DNA from: Ichthyophthirius multifiliis
Taxonomy: Eukaryota; Ciliophora; Oligohymenophorea; Hymenostomatida
Assembly: GCF_000220395.1 (NCBI RefSeq)
Contig: NW_004087479.1
Location: 1-21,332, forward strand
Direction of reading: 5' to 3'
DNA length: 21,332 nucleotides
Of the stretch, positions 1 through 12,540 are shown in pieces. Position numbers and translations under genes: made by a program. The stretch's first letter is position 1, and each line of letters opens with the position of its first letter. The notes beneath the pieces are model-generated. The model was not told the origin of the DNA, made no database searches, and saw only the letters and a list, made by a program, of their open reading frames with translations.

Positions 1-109
1 TATAGAATAATAAACAATAATAATAAAAATAATAATAAATAATTCTTGAAAAAATTAATATATATATATATATATAGGGAAAAAAAAATATATATATATT
101 TTTAGTTAT
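1..109. other. 3' flank of the SAS-4 gene, cut by the window edge
   Basis: This is A+T-rich sequence after the TGA of the leftmost gene. It has short AAT/ATA runs and a (TA)n stretch at about 58-75. No gene can be read in it, and any neighbour to the left lies outside the window. Confidence 0.6.
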
Positions 110-2520
110 TCAATAATAATCATCATCTTCATCTATATATTAATTTTCTTCATAATCATCAGGATAAAATATTTTCTATTTTTTTAATAACAATTTTTTT
201 ATATGTTTATAAATAAAGTCTTACTTCTTCTCCATTTTTATATCTACATTTCTTTACTTTATTAACATCTAATGTTTATATTGTTCCATCTTCAAAATAT
301 GTTACTTCTTCTCCAGTTTCTGATATAAATTTCATTGTTCCATCACAAAATCTAATAAAAAAAAAGAATTAAATAAAATAATAATTTAGAAATAAAAATA
401 CTTAATTTCCTTTTATCCATTTGGAAAGTGTATTTCATATTAATCATTAGGAAATTTATAAACCTAAAATAATTTTTTTTTTTTTATAAATATAAAAAAA
501 TTAATACATTGACTCCATTAGGAAAAGTAGTTTACGTAGTAAAAGCATCAGCGAAATAATAAATTATAGTTTCGTCAGGTAGTACTTATTTTATATCTTA
601 ATTTATAAAATTAACAATAGAATATTTATTTGGAAAAACTTATTTTTTAACTTTATTTGCGAATATATACTCAATTTTTTAATCTTCATAAAATCTTGTT
701 ATCTATATATAGAGATATATTTTTTATATTTTTATTTTTTTTACTTTTCCATCTTATCCTACTGTTTATTGTATTATTTTGGAAGTTTTTTTATTACTTT
801 ATTAATATTGTTAATAGAACTAATTTTAATCATATTAAAATTAGTTTTAATCAATCAATTTATCAAGGATAGAAATAGAAATATTTTAAGATCCTATATT
901 ACTTATATCGTATTTAAATTTTTTACTAGTTTCTTTTGAATTATGCATTCCTATTTAATTTAGTTTTTTAATATGTTCTAATTCTTGTTATTTTTTTAAC
1001 ACTTGACTTTCATTTATATATTATTTCTAATTTATTACTTTTTTATTATTTATATTTTCGATATATACTTTGTTTTTTTATTTTTTGTTATTTTAAGGGT
1101 CGAAATTTATTATATCTTCGTATTTTTCTATATTTTCAGAATATTTAGAGTTATTATTTTACATATTATTCTCATAATCTTCATGAATATTAGTTTAATT
1201 ATTAATTTCGTCTTTTAAACTGTTTTCTTATTCTTCACCATCACTACTTGTAGGAAAGTATTTATTTTCAGGATAAAGGTCTTTTTTTTAATTCAAATTA
1301 TACTTTTTTGGTGTTTTCTGGAATGTTTTTGGTTTTTTTTCCTCTTTTGATTTTTATTATAAATTTTTAATTTATTCTTATAATTCTTAATTTTTTTAAT
1401 TTGCTTCTTCTAAAAGCTTTCTTTGTTTTTCAAAAGCTAATTTATGTCTTTAGTCTTTAATTTTTTATTCTTCTTGCAATTTTTTTATTTATTAAACTAA
1501 ATTTTCTATTTCTTCTTTTTCTTTTCTATTTGGTTAATTTTACATTGCCTTTTTTGTTTTAAATTTTATTATTTTTTTTTAAACAAAAAAATACTTTTTC
1601 TTGTCTTTCTTTAACTCTTTTTTCATTTAAATTTTTCTTGATTTCTTCTTTTTTCCATTATTCGAATTCTTCTAATTCGGCTATTTTTTATTTTTCGAAT
1701 TATTCTTATTATTATGATATATTCTTTAACATTTCTTCATATTTAACTTTCATTTTTTAAACTTTTTCATTTTCTGTTTTATATTTATTTAATTCAATTG
1801 TTAATTTTTCAATTTATTCTTATTAATTTTTGTATTTCTAATTATTATTTTCTAATATATTTTTCCTATTATTTTAGTTATCATCTTATATATTTTTTTT
1901 TTGATTTTATTAATTTTCTAAGGCAGTTTATTTTTTATTTTCATTTTTTTTTTCTATATTATTATTATCTTAATTAGTGTTTTTTTTATCAAAATATTTT
2001 TGCACAATTTTAAAGTATTCCTAATCATCATCTTCATCTAGTTAGGATTCTTGATTATCTATAAATTAAGATTTTTATGATGATTATTAAATATCTTCAT
2101 ATGAATTATCATTATTATTTTAAAATTCAAAGTTATCTTATTATTATTTAGGTAAATTAATGTCATCTTCGTTAAAATAATTTTATTTTTAATTAATTTA
2201 TTATTTTTCACACTAATATTAATCCATTATAAATATATTTTAAGTTTTGCTTTTTTTATTATTTTTCTCTTAAAAATCATTATTTAAACTTAATAAATCT
2301 ATTTACTAATCTTATTTATAAGAAAAATTATAATTTTTTTATTATTTTTTTTGATCTTCTTTTTATTCTTCTTTTAATTCTTCTTTTTATTTTCCTTGTA
2401 TTCCTCCTCCTTTTCCTTTTCCTCTTTAAAGAAATTTTTATTTTGGTTTGCTTTATAAAAAATTTTCTTGTTTATTTTCATTACTTTTATAAATAATAGA
2501 CGAATTATTATTATATTTAA

Positions 2521-2566
<46 letters not shown>

Positions 2567-4020
2567 ATTATTATTATTATTAGTATTAATATTATTATTA
2601 GCATTATTTTAATTTGTTTTTTTTAATTTTATTAATTTTTTTGTTATTTATATAAACTATTATTATTTATTATAATTTCATTAAAACTTACTTTTTATTA
2701 ATCAATAATTGTTTCTATATGATTTATTGCAGCTTTAGAACGTTATTAAGCATTTGAGAGGTAGCTTCTTGTTCCTTTTTTTAGAAAATTTTTCTTTAGT
2801 ATATTTTATGATAAATATGTTTCATTTTCTATTTATTATTGCTCGTTTTTTAATTTTTCTTCTACTAAATCTTCAAATCTTTTTGATATTCCAATAGATT
2901 TGATAGGAATATCTTCTAAAGAATTTTATTATTTTTTTTATTATATTTAAGACTTTTCTTGATTGATTTTATTTGTTTTTATAGGAATATCATCATAATT
3001 AGTTACTGCATTATTCTATTTTGCTTTAATAGGAATATTTTCATAATTTTAGGTTTTGTTTGTTTTTATAGGAATATCATCATAGTTTATTTATTTAATG
3101 TTTTATTAACTTTCTTGTCTTTAGAAAACTTTTAATTCTTAAATATTATTGTTTGATTATATTGTTTAATTTATAATAAACTCGTTCTCTTATTAATTAT
3201 TATTATTATATTCGCTATTTTTAGTGTTTTTTTATTAAAGGTTTTCTGTTTATGTTAATTATCTTCTTTCAGATTTGTTTCCTGAATAATTTATCTATTC
3301 TTATTTATTTTCAGGAATGCTTTCGGAAAAACCTTATAATTATGATTATTTGTTTTCTTATATATTAGTTTATTTAAGATTTTAAGGAAAACTTTATAAT
3401 TATTATTATTATACGAATTATTACTATTATTAATGTATTTATGCCTTATTTTCTTAATTATTAAACTAATTTTACATCATTTATTATCTTAAAAGTTCTT
3501 ATTAATAATTTTAATTTTATTTTTATATAGAAAAGTTTAAAGGATCATTATATTCACCTTATATAAAATTAGATTCGTAAGGTAATAATTCCAAATTATT
3601 GGCTTATTCTAATTAATTATCAACATTCATTTTTACGAACTAATCATTTTGTTATGTAGAGCCTACTTTATCATAAAAATTTTTTAAATCATTTTATTAA
3701 TATTAAAACCTATTTTCAATACTTTATGAGCCAAAATTATTTGGTTAAATTGGTATATTATTGGGAATTTATTATTAATTAAATTACTGAAATTACTATA
3801 ATGATTAGCTTGTGGAAAAAGATTAATGAGATTAATATAAACTTGGATTATTACACATTTATGGATAAAATTATTACTGTTATAACATCATTTTCATCAT
3901 GTTATTAAGCACATCCATCATTTATTGTGGGTTTGCTGGAATATAACTTTATGAATCTTTTTTTATTTATTTTGCTTAAATTAATTATATTTTTTTAAGT
4001 TTACTATTGTTAAACATCAT
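110..4020 (-). CDS. SAS4: SAS-4/CPAP (CENPJ) family centriole assembly protein, TCP10/G-box C-terminus
   Basis: Exons run 4020..2692, 2656..1595, 1548..745, 702..508, 463..402, 351..225 and 175..110, giving 1,214 aa in the ciliate code. The six introns are 35-50 nt. The C-terminus (about residues 1060-1200) is the TCP10/G-box fold, a run of short strand repeats such as DIKQVLPDE, TTQTTFPNG, IHFPNGQKEIKF and TYFEDGTIQT. Upstream lie FEDLVEEKLKNE and FLKKGTRSYL (about 380-415), resembling the CPAP 'PFLKRGEG' region, and then FLQRGKGKG. A charged coiled coil covers about 710-870. The N-terminal third is Gln/Asn-rich with four DIPIK-type repeats and a poly-Asn tract. In known systems SAS-4 recruits tubulin to growing centriole walls, and the G-box binds STIL/Ana2. 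The tail after the G-box is acidic. The start is the first Met of the open frame at 4020; a further 5' exon cannot be excluded. The family call is firm; the exact ends of the disordered part are less so. Confidence 0.88.
2521..2580 (-). repeat. Coding AAT microsatellite (poly-Asn tract in SAS-4)
   Basis: ATT/TAT triplets on the + strand read as consecutive AAT codons in the spliced SAS-4 frame, broken once by a Val codon. In another minus-strand frame the same bases give a long Ile run, which is a false open frame. Such tracts are typical slippage-prone, disordered linkers in A+T-rich genomes. Confidence 0.85.
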
Positions 4021-4351
4021 TTTCTTGTAATTTTTTCTTATTATGAGATTTATTGTCTTTGTATTTTTAAAAGATTTTGTAAAAAATAAATATTTTTTTA
4101 TAAATGAGAAAACCTTCTGATTTTATTTATAGTATCAAATAAAATTATTATTTTTTGTTTTGTTTCTTTGTTTTTTTTTGTATTTTAAAAAAAAAATAAT
4201 AATAAATGTAAAAAAAATAAAAGTAATACAATTTTAATAAAAATATATTTATTTATATTTTTTTAAATATAAAAATTTATTATAGTATATATTTTTTTTT
4301 TAAAAAAATATCATTTTATTTTTTATTTCAAAAAAGTTATAAATATTTTAA
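4021..4351. promoter_or_regulatory. Shared divergent 5' region between SAS-4 and the coiled-coil gene
   Basis: This 331-bp A/T-homopolymer-rich spacer separates two divergently transcribed genes, so both promoters must lie in it or overlap the 5' exons. No named promoter motif can be told apart from the A+T background. There is no other open frame worth calling here. Confidence 0.5.
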
Positions 4352-5716
4352 ATGAAATTCTAAAAATACAAATTCGAATAAAGTAAAAATATTACAGAAG
4401 AATCCTAAAGTTCGGAAGAATATTCTTCTTATCTTCAAAAAGAAGCTTGTTAAAGAATTTCATAATCAAAAAAAATAAAAAATACTGAAATACCTTAAAA
4501 AAATAACCTAAAACTAATTTCTTTTACAGAATTGGGAAGTACTTAGGCGCATTCAAATAATACTTTGTAGTATAAAAATTTATTAATAAACACTTAATAA
4601 TCTTTGAATGAAAATTTAGTTACTTAGTAGGATAATTTAAGTACTTTTCAAAAATCGGAAGAAAAGGAAATAAGAATGTTAAAAAAAGAAATCTAAAGAT
4701 TAAATGAGATAATACAAATAAAGGAAGAATAGTTAAAACAAGTAAATTTTTTTGAAAGTAATATTGAGGAAAAATTTAAATAAGAAATTAAACTTTTGAA
4801 AGGAAAAATTGAAAAATATATAAAAGAAATGGAAAAATATTAAGAATTAATTTTCGATTTAGAAAAAAAGAATTGTTTTTTAGAAGAATAATGCAAAAGT
4901 TATTAAAATGGATATATTGATGTTTAGAATAAAATTCAGGTTTTGGAAAAAGATTATGAAATTAAAAAACTAAAATTAGAAAATGATATTAATAAAGATT
5001 TGTGTATGTAAGAAAATGAAATTTTGAAAAAGGAAAATTTAATTTTTGTTGAAAAAACTAGTAGATTGCTTGAAAAATATTAGTAAATTGAATAGGAAAA
5101 AAATTAATTGGAAAAAATTAACAATGAATAAAAAAATTGGAAGGATATTTTATATTAAAAAAATGAAGAATTAGAAATTTTGAAAAGTTAGTTGGAATTT
5201 TAGAATAATAATTTGGTTAAATAATATAACTAGTATGATTCCTTATTTAGAAATTTATAAAAGGAATTCCAGGTTTACAGTTTAGAGTATATTGTTTAAA
5301 AATTATCTTATTTAGCAAAAGAAAATATTAAATTTTAAGAATTTCAAAAATATTTTGATCAACTTATGTAATGTATTAATGATAATAATGAAGAAAATAA
5401 AGAAAAAAAATAAGAAAAAAATACAGTTGAATAAAATTGGGAGACCTTAAAAAAAGTTGTACATGATTTTCTTATTTTGAGAAAAAAAAATAGAGAAAAT
5501 TCTAATATAATTAATTCATTAATGAAAGCATTAAATGTTAATTAAAAAAATGATATTTTACCTGAATTTACTCATAAAATTTTATAAAATAAACAATATT
5601 TAAGTATTATTAATAATATTAAAAGTCATTTATAAATTGAATATTAAGTTGAACTTGAAGATTTGGAAAATATTATTTCCAAATAATTTCAAACAATATT
5701 TTCTTCTATAGAATGA
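4352..5716 (+). CDS. Coiled-coil protein, 454 aa, family not recognised
   Basis: One uninterrupted ciliate-code frame runs from ATG at 4352 to TGA at 5714-5716, with dozens of in-frame TAA/TAG read as Gln. Residues 1-110 are Ser/Thr/Gln-rich and look disordered. From about residue 115 to 300 the protein is dominated by Glu, Lys, Leu, Ile and Gln with heptad-like spacing (for example MLKKEIQRLNEIIQIKEEQL and LEKINNEQKNWKDI), so a long coiled coil is expected. The region from about 365 to 454 is a shorter helical-looking segment (VVHDFLILRKKNRENSNIIN). There is no signal peptide or membrane segment. It is divergent from SAS-4 and convergent with the large membrane-protein gene, whose stop lies 179 bp away. 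A cytoskeletal or basal-body role is only a guess from coiled-coil content and position. This is the only intronless gene in the window. Confidence 0.8.
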
Positions 5717-5895
5717 CTTAATAAATATAATTATATTTTAATAATAAAAAATTAATAATGTTTATATATAAAATTAATTTATATTAATATATTTTTAAAA
5801 AAGAAATTTATTTAAAATTATTTATTTTTTAAAATACTCCATAATTTCTTTAAAAATAATAAATAAACTATTTTTTTCTCATAAAAAAAAATGCA

Positions 5896-8800
5896 TCATT
5901 ATAAATTAACTTCATCTTTAAATTATTAATATTTATTTAATTCAACTGAATTATCTTATGTAATATTAATAGCTGATATATTATTATCTTTATTTTCTTA
6001 TTATATTTCGAATAGTACCATCTTTTTTTATTTCTACATAAAAATAACAAAGCGATTCCAAAAACACAAAACAAAGCCAAAACTACAAAAACTCCAATTA
6101 AAATTTTATTTTTTTAAACAAGGAATTTTTAAGGTTTTTCAACTTATTCCACATCGTATGAAAAGAAAAAATCCTTCAATTGTTAAGTCAAACTATGCTT
6201 GAAAACCCCCTAAACTTAAACTCCTATAAAAATATGATCACTATCCTAAAAATCTAAGGGAATTTAATATTTATGTTCACTTTCTTTAATATTTAAATAA
6301 AAATAACTAAACGTTTTATAATTTTGAGCATTAAAAGAACTTCCGCACAAAGATAATGCATTAATATCATTAAAAGATTTACTTGTGTATACTTTATAAA
6401 CTATATTTTCTAGTTAATAAGAAGAAAGCGAACAATCATTATAAATGCAATTAATTCCACTAAAATATAGTTATATTTTCGAAAAATCTTCATTTTTTTC
6501 AATTCTGAATTTCTTGTCTATTTTGTAAAATTAATATGGATAGAATGTGTCTTCTGTATCTAAATGTGGACGGATTAAATATGAATGGATTTAATTTTTT
6601 TAATTTTGGACAGAAAAATCATATATATTGAAATCTCCTTTTTAATTATCCTTATCTACTTTTACCATATAGTGATTGTATTTTACTAATACAGGTTATT
6701 CGTTTAAATATATTTAAGATTTTCCTTAACATTATATTAACTCAAGGGTTAATTATTAAGTACCCTCAGGCATGTAAACTTAATAATTATCAAAAGAATC
6801 TTAATAAGAAGTTTTATATGTAAATTTATTTATTATTAATAATGAATACCCTTAATTAGCTATTAAATAAAATTAGAGATTTTCATTTTTTTAAATCAAA
6901 AAGGAACTTTAATTTTCTATTTTTATTTCATAAGCTCCTTTTGAGTTTTCTTATTCAAAAGCAATAACATCAGAATGCAAAAAGAACATGTTTTATACTA
7001 ATTAATAATCTTTAGATTAAATCTTTATAAAAGGATAATTATTTAATTCTTAAGATCTTTCAAAAATATCATTTAATAGAAATACATTAATATTAAAAGT
7101 TTTCTAATACTTATTTTAAATAGTATAATATAAATATTAATTTTAATCTAAAGGCTCTAATTCATCAAAAAAAGGTATTCCACTTGCCAAATTCATCTTC
7201 TTATTTTTTTCCGTAATGCTTATTATATACAAAGAGTTTTATTTAGAAGCAATTTTAAATGTAAAAGGTTGCTTTTAAGAATTTTCCATTTATTAATTTT
7301 CAAAAAATATTTTTTTATTTATCATATGCCCATTTATGTTAAATTTATGTGTTTCTTCCTTATTTTCCATTTTTTCATAAAAATCTATATTTCCGTTTAC
7401 TAAAGTAATTTTTATAGTGAAAGGTTTATTATTTTTATAAAAGGAAAATAATTAATTTTAATTTAAATTTAATTAAAATTTAAACATTCTTTAAGCCGGC
7501 AAAATTAATAAAGAATTTTCTTCTTGTACAAAAACGGAAAAACGGGCTTCTTATAGACATTAAATAGTTATTATATATGCATTTTAGGGCTTATAAATAG
7601 GATTTTTTTCATCCAAATGCAATGAATATACTCCTTTTTAACTCACATTATTAACTGGATACTCCTTTATATTTAATTTTTTTTCTAAATCGAAATCTTA
7701 TTGATTTATAAGTCCCATTTAAACATTTCCTTCTTCAAGAGAAAGCTCTACTTTAAATGGTTTTTGCGAGTAATATTCTAAATAGAGTTTATCGTTTCTT
7801 TCTAGATGTACGAATAAATTATGGCCGGGATATATTTTTACATATTTATAATCATTAATAAAATAACCTAAGGAATATTCACATAAATCCTCTACACTTC
7901 CTACAAAAAGTGTATATTCTCCTTATAATTATTTATCAGGGAAAAGTTCTTTTTTTATTTCTACAAATCCATAAGCTTTTTGGTGAGACTTATTTGTGTT
8001 TAAAATTTTTTAATCATTTTCTTTTTCAAAACCTTCTTTTTTAATTAGCATTTCTAAAGAACAACTGCCTATAGGATTTATATATATAAAAGCTTATTTT
8101 ATGCTAGATGCAAAGTTAATAGTATATATGTTCATTATTTTATTGCTTGCATAATTTATTTATTATTCGTTTTATCTGAGTCTCATTATTCTGGATGTTA
8201 AGAAGATTTCGTAGTATTTTTCATGTAGATTTTCTTATAAAATTTCTGGAACGTATACTGATATTAAAATCTTGCATTGTAATTCTTTACAGTTTATTAA
8301 TTCTTGGTTTATTTAGGTTATTGTTTAATGTAAATTTATTTAATCTTAGTGCGATTGGTAATCGAATTTTTCCCTTGTAGGGTAGTTTTATTAGTTAAAG
8401 TTTAATAAAATAGTAAGCTTTTATTCTCTATTGTTTATTATTAGATAGTAGTTTAGCCCTTTAAAATATTTAAAATAAAATTATTGATATTCAGATTTGT
8501 TTTTTGGATAATTTTATATATGTGGAGTTCCTGGTATCAGTTAAATCTTTTTTTAATATTTATAAATATTTTTATATAAATAATATATATATTTATTTTA
8601 TTATTTATTATATTAATATATATGATATATACTTTTTATTGACTATTTTAAATAAATATTAAAACTTCATTTGTTTAAGAAATTCCTTAAATTTATAAAA
8701 ATGCAAAACATTCTTTAAAAATATTTGAACAAGCTTATTTAATGTCTAATTAATTTAATTATAGAATACTTTTATTCTTAAATAAGATTTTTTTATTTCC

Positions 8801-9521
8801 TAATTCTAAACTACCAGTAATATTTCCTTCATTAAGATTTACTGAAATAATATAATCATCATTTAAATTTACATAAAAATAAAACATTTTAGTATTTTCT
8901 TTTAAAATAACTTCCTTATGAATTTCATCATGTGGAATCAAAATTAAAGAATTTTAAATACTATAGCCAATTTTAAAAGATAATTCTAGATTATTTTCTT
9001 AAGAATTAGTATTAATTTCACTTACAGGAATAACAAATCCAATATATTTTTTACTTTTAGAATAATTTTAATCATAATTTTTTATATTTATATTAAAATT
9101 GCGTGTATTTATAAAGCTGTTTTGTGCTGTACATTCAAGTACTTAGTCATTACATAAATAAAGCATAAAATTTCCATTAATTGGAGTAAAATTAATTTAT
9201 ATGTCAGGATTAAATTATCTATTTTTAATATCTAAAAGTTATATTTAAAAATAATAAATGTCTTCGTAAGAATTTAAAGTTTAGACAATGAAAATATTTT
9301 ATTTAAGAAAATTGTAAATAATTGTAGGATTTTTTTCATTTGTTTTTATTTCAACTTATAGAATATAAGCTGAGTATTCCTTTCCAAATATAGATATGTA
9401 AATTTCTTAATTTTCAAGTTCTCCATGAACTTAATTTCTAAAAATAATCTCATTTTCAGATGATATAGTGGAATTATCCACTTAAGGCCATTTGCTTTAA
9501 AATTCTATTTTAAAATAAATG

Positions 9522-9584
<63 letters not shown>

Positions 9585-11447
9585 TATTTTTTATTTTTTT
9601 ATTTTATATCATTAATATTTATTATAAATACTTGAAAATAAATTTGAACTAATAATAGTATTTCCAGTTTAATGATTTATTTTAATTTTTATTTAACTAA
9701 TCATATTTTTTTCCATATCTGGGCTTTTATAAACATAATATTTATATTAATTTATGTTTACAAAATCTAATTTAGGTATTCCATTATTAATAATTTAATT
9801 ATACAAAGAATGTGTAGCAATAATACTATAATAAGTATCAAATTTATCTTCATTTGTATTAATAATAGCTACATAATATACACATTTAGTACTTGACTAA
9901 AATTTACAGTTTTTATATTCATTTTTAAACGTAATATAATTTTATGAATAATAAAAATCATTTAAATTTTCTAATTTTATCTAATTTTCGATATATTCTA
10001 TGGACATAACACAATCATTTAAGTAATCAGATTCACATTTTTTTACAATAAATTTAGCATTTCCTTACTTTTTATTTAATGTAATTTGTATATCATAGTC
10101 CATTTTTTCTTAAATAATCAAAAAATAGTCACTCAAAAAATTTTTCTTTACAATTCCATTTACATCATAATTTAAATTTAACAAACTTATTTAATCAGGA
10201 TATGATTATTAACTAAAAAACATGTACTCACTACCCTAATCTTTATGAGCTTCTATCATAATGTAAAATAAGTTATCTTCACATCCGTTCGCTTGTCTTT
10301 CATAATATGAAAAAACGAATTCTTATTGATTATATTCAGATTATTTTAATAAATATTTTTAATTTTTTTAAGGCAATTAGTTACAATTAACATAACTTTA
10401 TTAATATATATTAATTTAATTATTTATATTTTTTTAGTTTAGTTTTACATAGAAGGATTTCCTCTTAGTGTATATACAACTAAGTAAATTTTCTGGTTTT
10501 TTAATGATTCACTATTATAATTAATTTTATAAATCATTTTTTCGCCTTTTTTTAAATATTCTATAATTTCGGTTTATTGCTATATTTCCCGTAATGAGCC
10601 ATTTTAAGTTTAGATTAATACTTCAAGCGTTTCTTGGGGAGAAGATTCTATTGTAAATGAAAGATCTTAATTTCTTTTTATATTTTCAAAGGAAATTTCT
10701 AATATTGTAATTTAGAATATAGGAGGTAATGAATCAAATTGTTTCTAAATATAAATTAAAATAGTTGTTAAAGTAAAAAAATATTATATATATACATTGT
10801 TTAAATTGACAATATCTTGTGTAAAAGAAGCGTAAATTTTAACTGGCATTTAAATATATTGAGACTATATTTTTTTTACATGAATTATAATTCGCTTTAA
10901 ATCAGGATCCTGTGGAATAAAAACTTTTCCAAAATGAAAATAAACATTTTAGTCTTTTTCAAGTTAACTTTAAATATAATACTTTTTATCTTTTTAATTA
11001 ATTAATTTTTAAAAAATTATATAAAAATATTATACTTATTAAATATTTAGCTTATTAAGGGTTATTAAAAACTTCTATTATGTATGAACAATTTAAATCA
11101 CAGTTTATTCCAATAAAAAGATTTTTATAATCTAACTTTTTTAATTCAGAAACTTTTACATTGCATACATTGTATTAGTTTGGAGGACAATAAATAAAAT
11201 TCAATTATTCATTTGGTTATTAATCAGTAAAAGATAAAGAAATGGAAGGCTAGCTTTAAAATGTTTCACCAGAAATTGATACGAATAATTATTATGATAT
11301 TTGCTCTAATAAAGAAACTACAAAATAGATTGGTTTATGTGCAGATTATAATTAAATTTTTAATGGTGTGCCTATGGTGAGTTCTTTTTATTCAAAAGAA
11401 AATATTAAATTCAAAAAAAAATAAAAAAAAAATATTGTATGTTTCAT
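5896..11447 (-). CDS. Large type I membrane protein with repeated beta-rich, cysteine-pair modules (1,715 aa)
   Basis: Exons are 11447..11036, 10989..10796, 10744..10449, 10395..9632, 9504..8633, 8546..6038 and 5996..5896; introns are 46, 51, 53, 127, 86 and 41 nt. The protein opens with a clear signal peptide (MKHTIFFFYFFLNLIFSF) and has one membrane segment at about 1661-1682 (ILIGVFVVLALFCVFGIALL) with a 33-residue cytosolic tail, so nearly all of it is luminal or extracellular. The ectodomain is a series of strand-rich units with recurring patterns such as KPFKVELSLEEGNVQ, KPFTIKITLVNGNI and DDYIISVNLNEGNI. Cys pairs lie just before a strand (INCDLNCSYIIEV, INCKELQCKILISV, ACSNIFKECFAF, CKFQSSTKCVYYVAI). 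Some units loosely recall pre-peptidase C-terminal beta-sandwich domains, but that is an inference. No enzyme motif is visible. Function unknown; a surface or secretory-pathway protein is likely. The last intron is the least certain: if retained, the tail becomes basic. Confidence 0.82.
9527..9579. repeat. (AT)n microsatellite inside an intron
   Basis: About 26 AT units lie inside the 127-nt intron (9505..9631) of the large membrane-protein gene. They explain why this intron is the longest of the window, where most are 35-60 nt. Copy number is likely to vary between cells or assemblies. Confidence 0.9.
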
Positions 11448-12540
11448 TAAAAAAAATTATCTTTATAAATAATATAATAAATAATTTTATTTAAAAATAA
11501 ATTAAAATATAATTATATATTATAAATTTTAAAATTAAATATATATATATTTAAGTATAAATATATATTTATTTATATATATATTTTAATATTTTAATAA
11601 TTATATATAAATAATGTTTTATTAATTATATAAATAATAAACATAAATTTATAATTCTTTTTTTGTTGAATATATCTTAAATTATTTTATTTAAATAAAA
11701 AAAGTCTAGTTAAATGAAATATTAATACAAAAGAATTTGAAATTTATTTTTTTGACATGGAAATATATTATGCAGAAATTTAAGTTTATTATGTTTAAAA
11801 TATATATATATTAAATGCAATTTTTTTTAATATTAAAGTTTTACAATTTAATTTTATTTTTTATACTTTAGCTATATATTACATAATATATTAATATAGT
11901 AAGTAATTTAATAATAAATAATACATTTTTATTTTGATTTTTAATAAACTATAATTTTACTAAAATTATAATATTATTATAATAATAAATATTTTTTTAA
12001 AAAAAATAAAATATAATAATGAAAAATTATATTAAATTTAATTTAAATAGTTATTAATATATTATAAAATAGAATAATATTTTCTTTATTATGATTTAGT
12101 TATTAAAATGTATAATTATTTTTAGATTAGTAAAATAGGAAATCAATTAAATAAAGTTGTTTTTATAAAATGAGATTTTTACTTCAAACATAATTAGAAT
12201 AAATATCAATATTAAATTAATATTATGAATAATTTAAGTCATTTTATTTATATAAATAAATTTTAAATTAAAAAAATATAATAAAAAAACAATTTTTCAA
12301 AATGAAATATATTTGCTTAAAAAATAATTAAAGTAAAATAAAATGTTTCAATTTTTTATTTTTTTTGATTAATTTTAAGATGTAATTAGAATTAAAATGA
12401 ATAGAAATTTTATTGATATAAATTTTTAATATATTTTTAAAATAAATATTTAATTTTTATTAAAAAAGTTAATATTGAATTTTTATATAAAAAATAACAT
12501 TTTTATACGATTTATATTTCAAAATTCAAAAATTAAAAAT
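11448..12540. other. Gene-free A+T-rich spacer, 1.1 kb
   Basis: This spacer lies between the 5' end of the membrane-protein gene and the 3' end of the hydrolase gene, both on the minus strand. It consists of A/T homopolymers and ATAT stretches (for example 11538-11560 and 11790-11815). No frame on either strand shows the Gln/Glu/Lys-rich coding texture of the genes around it, and no RNA gene is recognisable. It must hold the promoter of the membrane-protein gene. Confidence 0.6.

Noticed and set aside
657-1218. Two 71-aa Phe/Ile-rich plus-strand frames
   Set aside because: Both are antisense to the SAS-4 C-terminal half.
2374-2604. Minus-strand frame with a long poly-Ile run
   Set aside because: It is an alternate frame of the AAT repeat. 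The 35-nt intron at 2657..2691 puts the true SAS-4 frame in poly-Asn.
8186-8548. Start of the membrane protein at the Met at 8186, making two genes
   Set aside because: The open frame and the repeat modules continue upstream of 8186 with no start signal. An 86-nt GT..AG intron joins to the next exon, and the only signal peptide is at 11447.
8759-8941. Separate small minus-strand gene starting MIPHDEIHKEV
   Set aside because: It is an internal piece of the large membrane protein between in-frame TAA/TAG codons. The frame is open on both sides in the ciliate code.
11081-11520. Plus-strand ciliate-code frame beginning MYEQFKSQFIPIKRF with several cysteines
   Set aside because: It is antisense to the first exon of the large membrane protein. 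The minus frame has a perfect signal peptide, continuous repeat modules and clean splice junctions, while the plus frame dissolves into A/T noise after about 100 residues.
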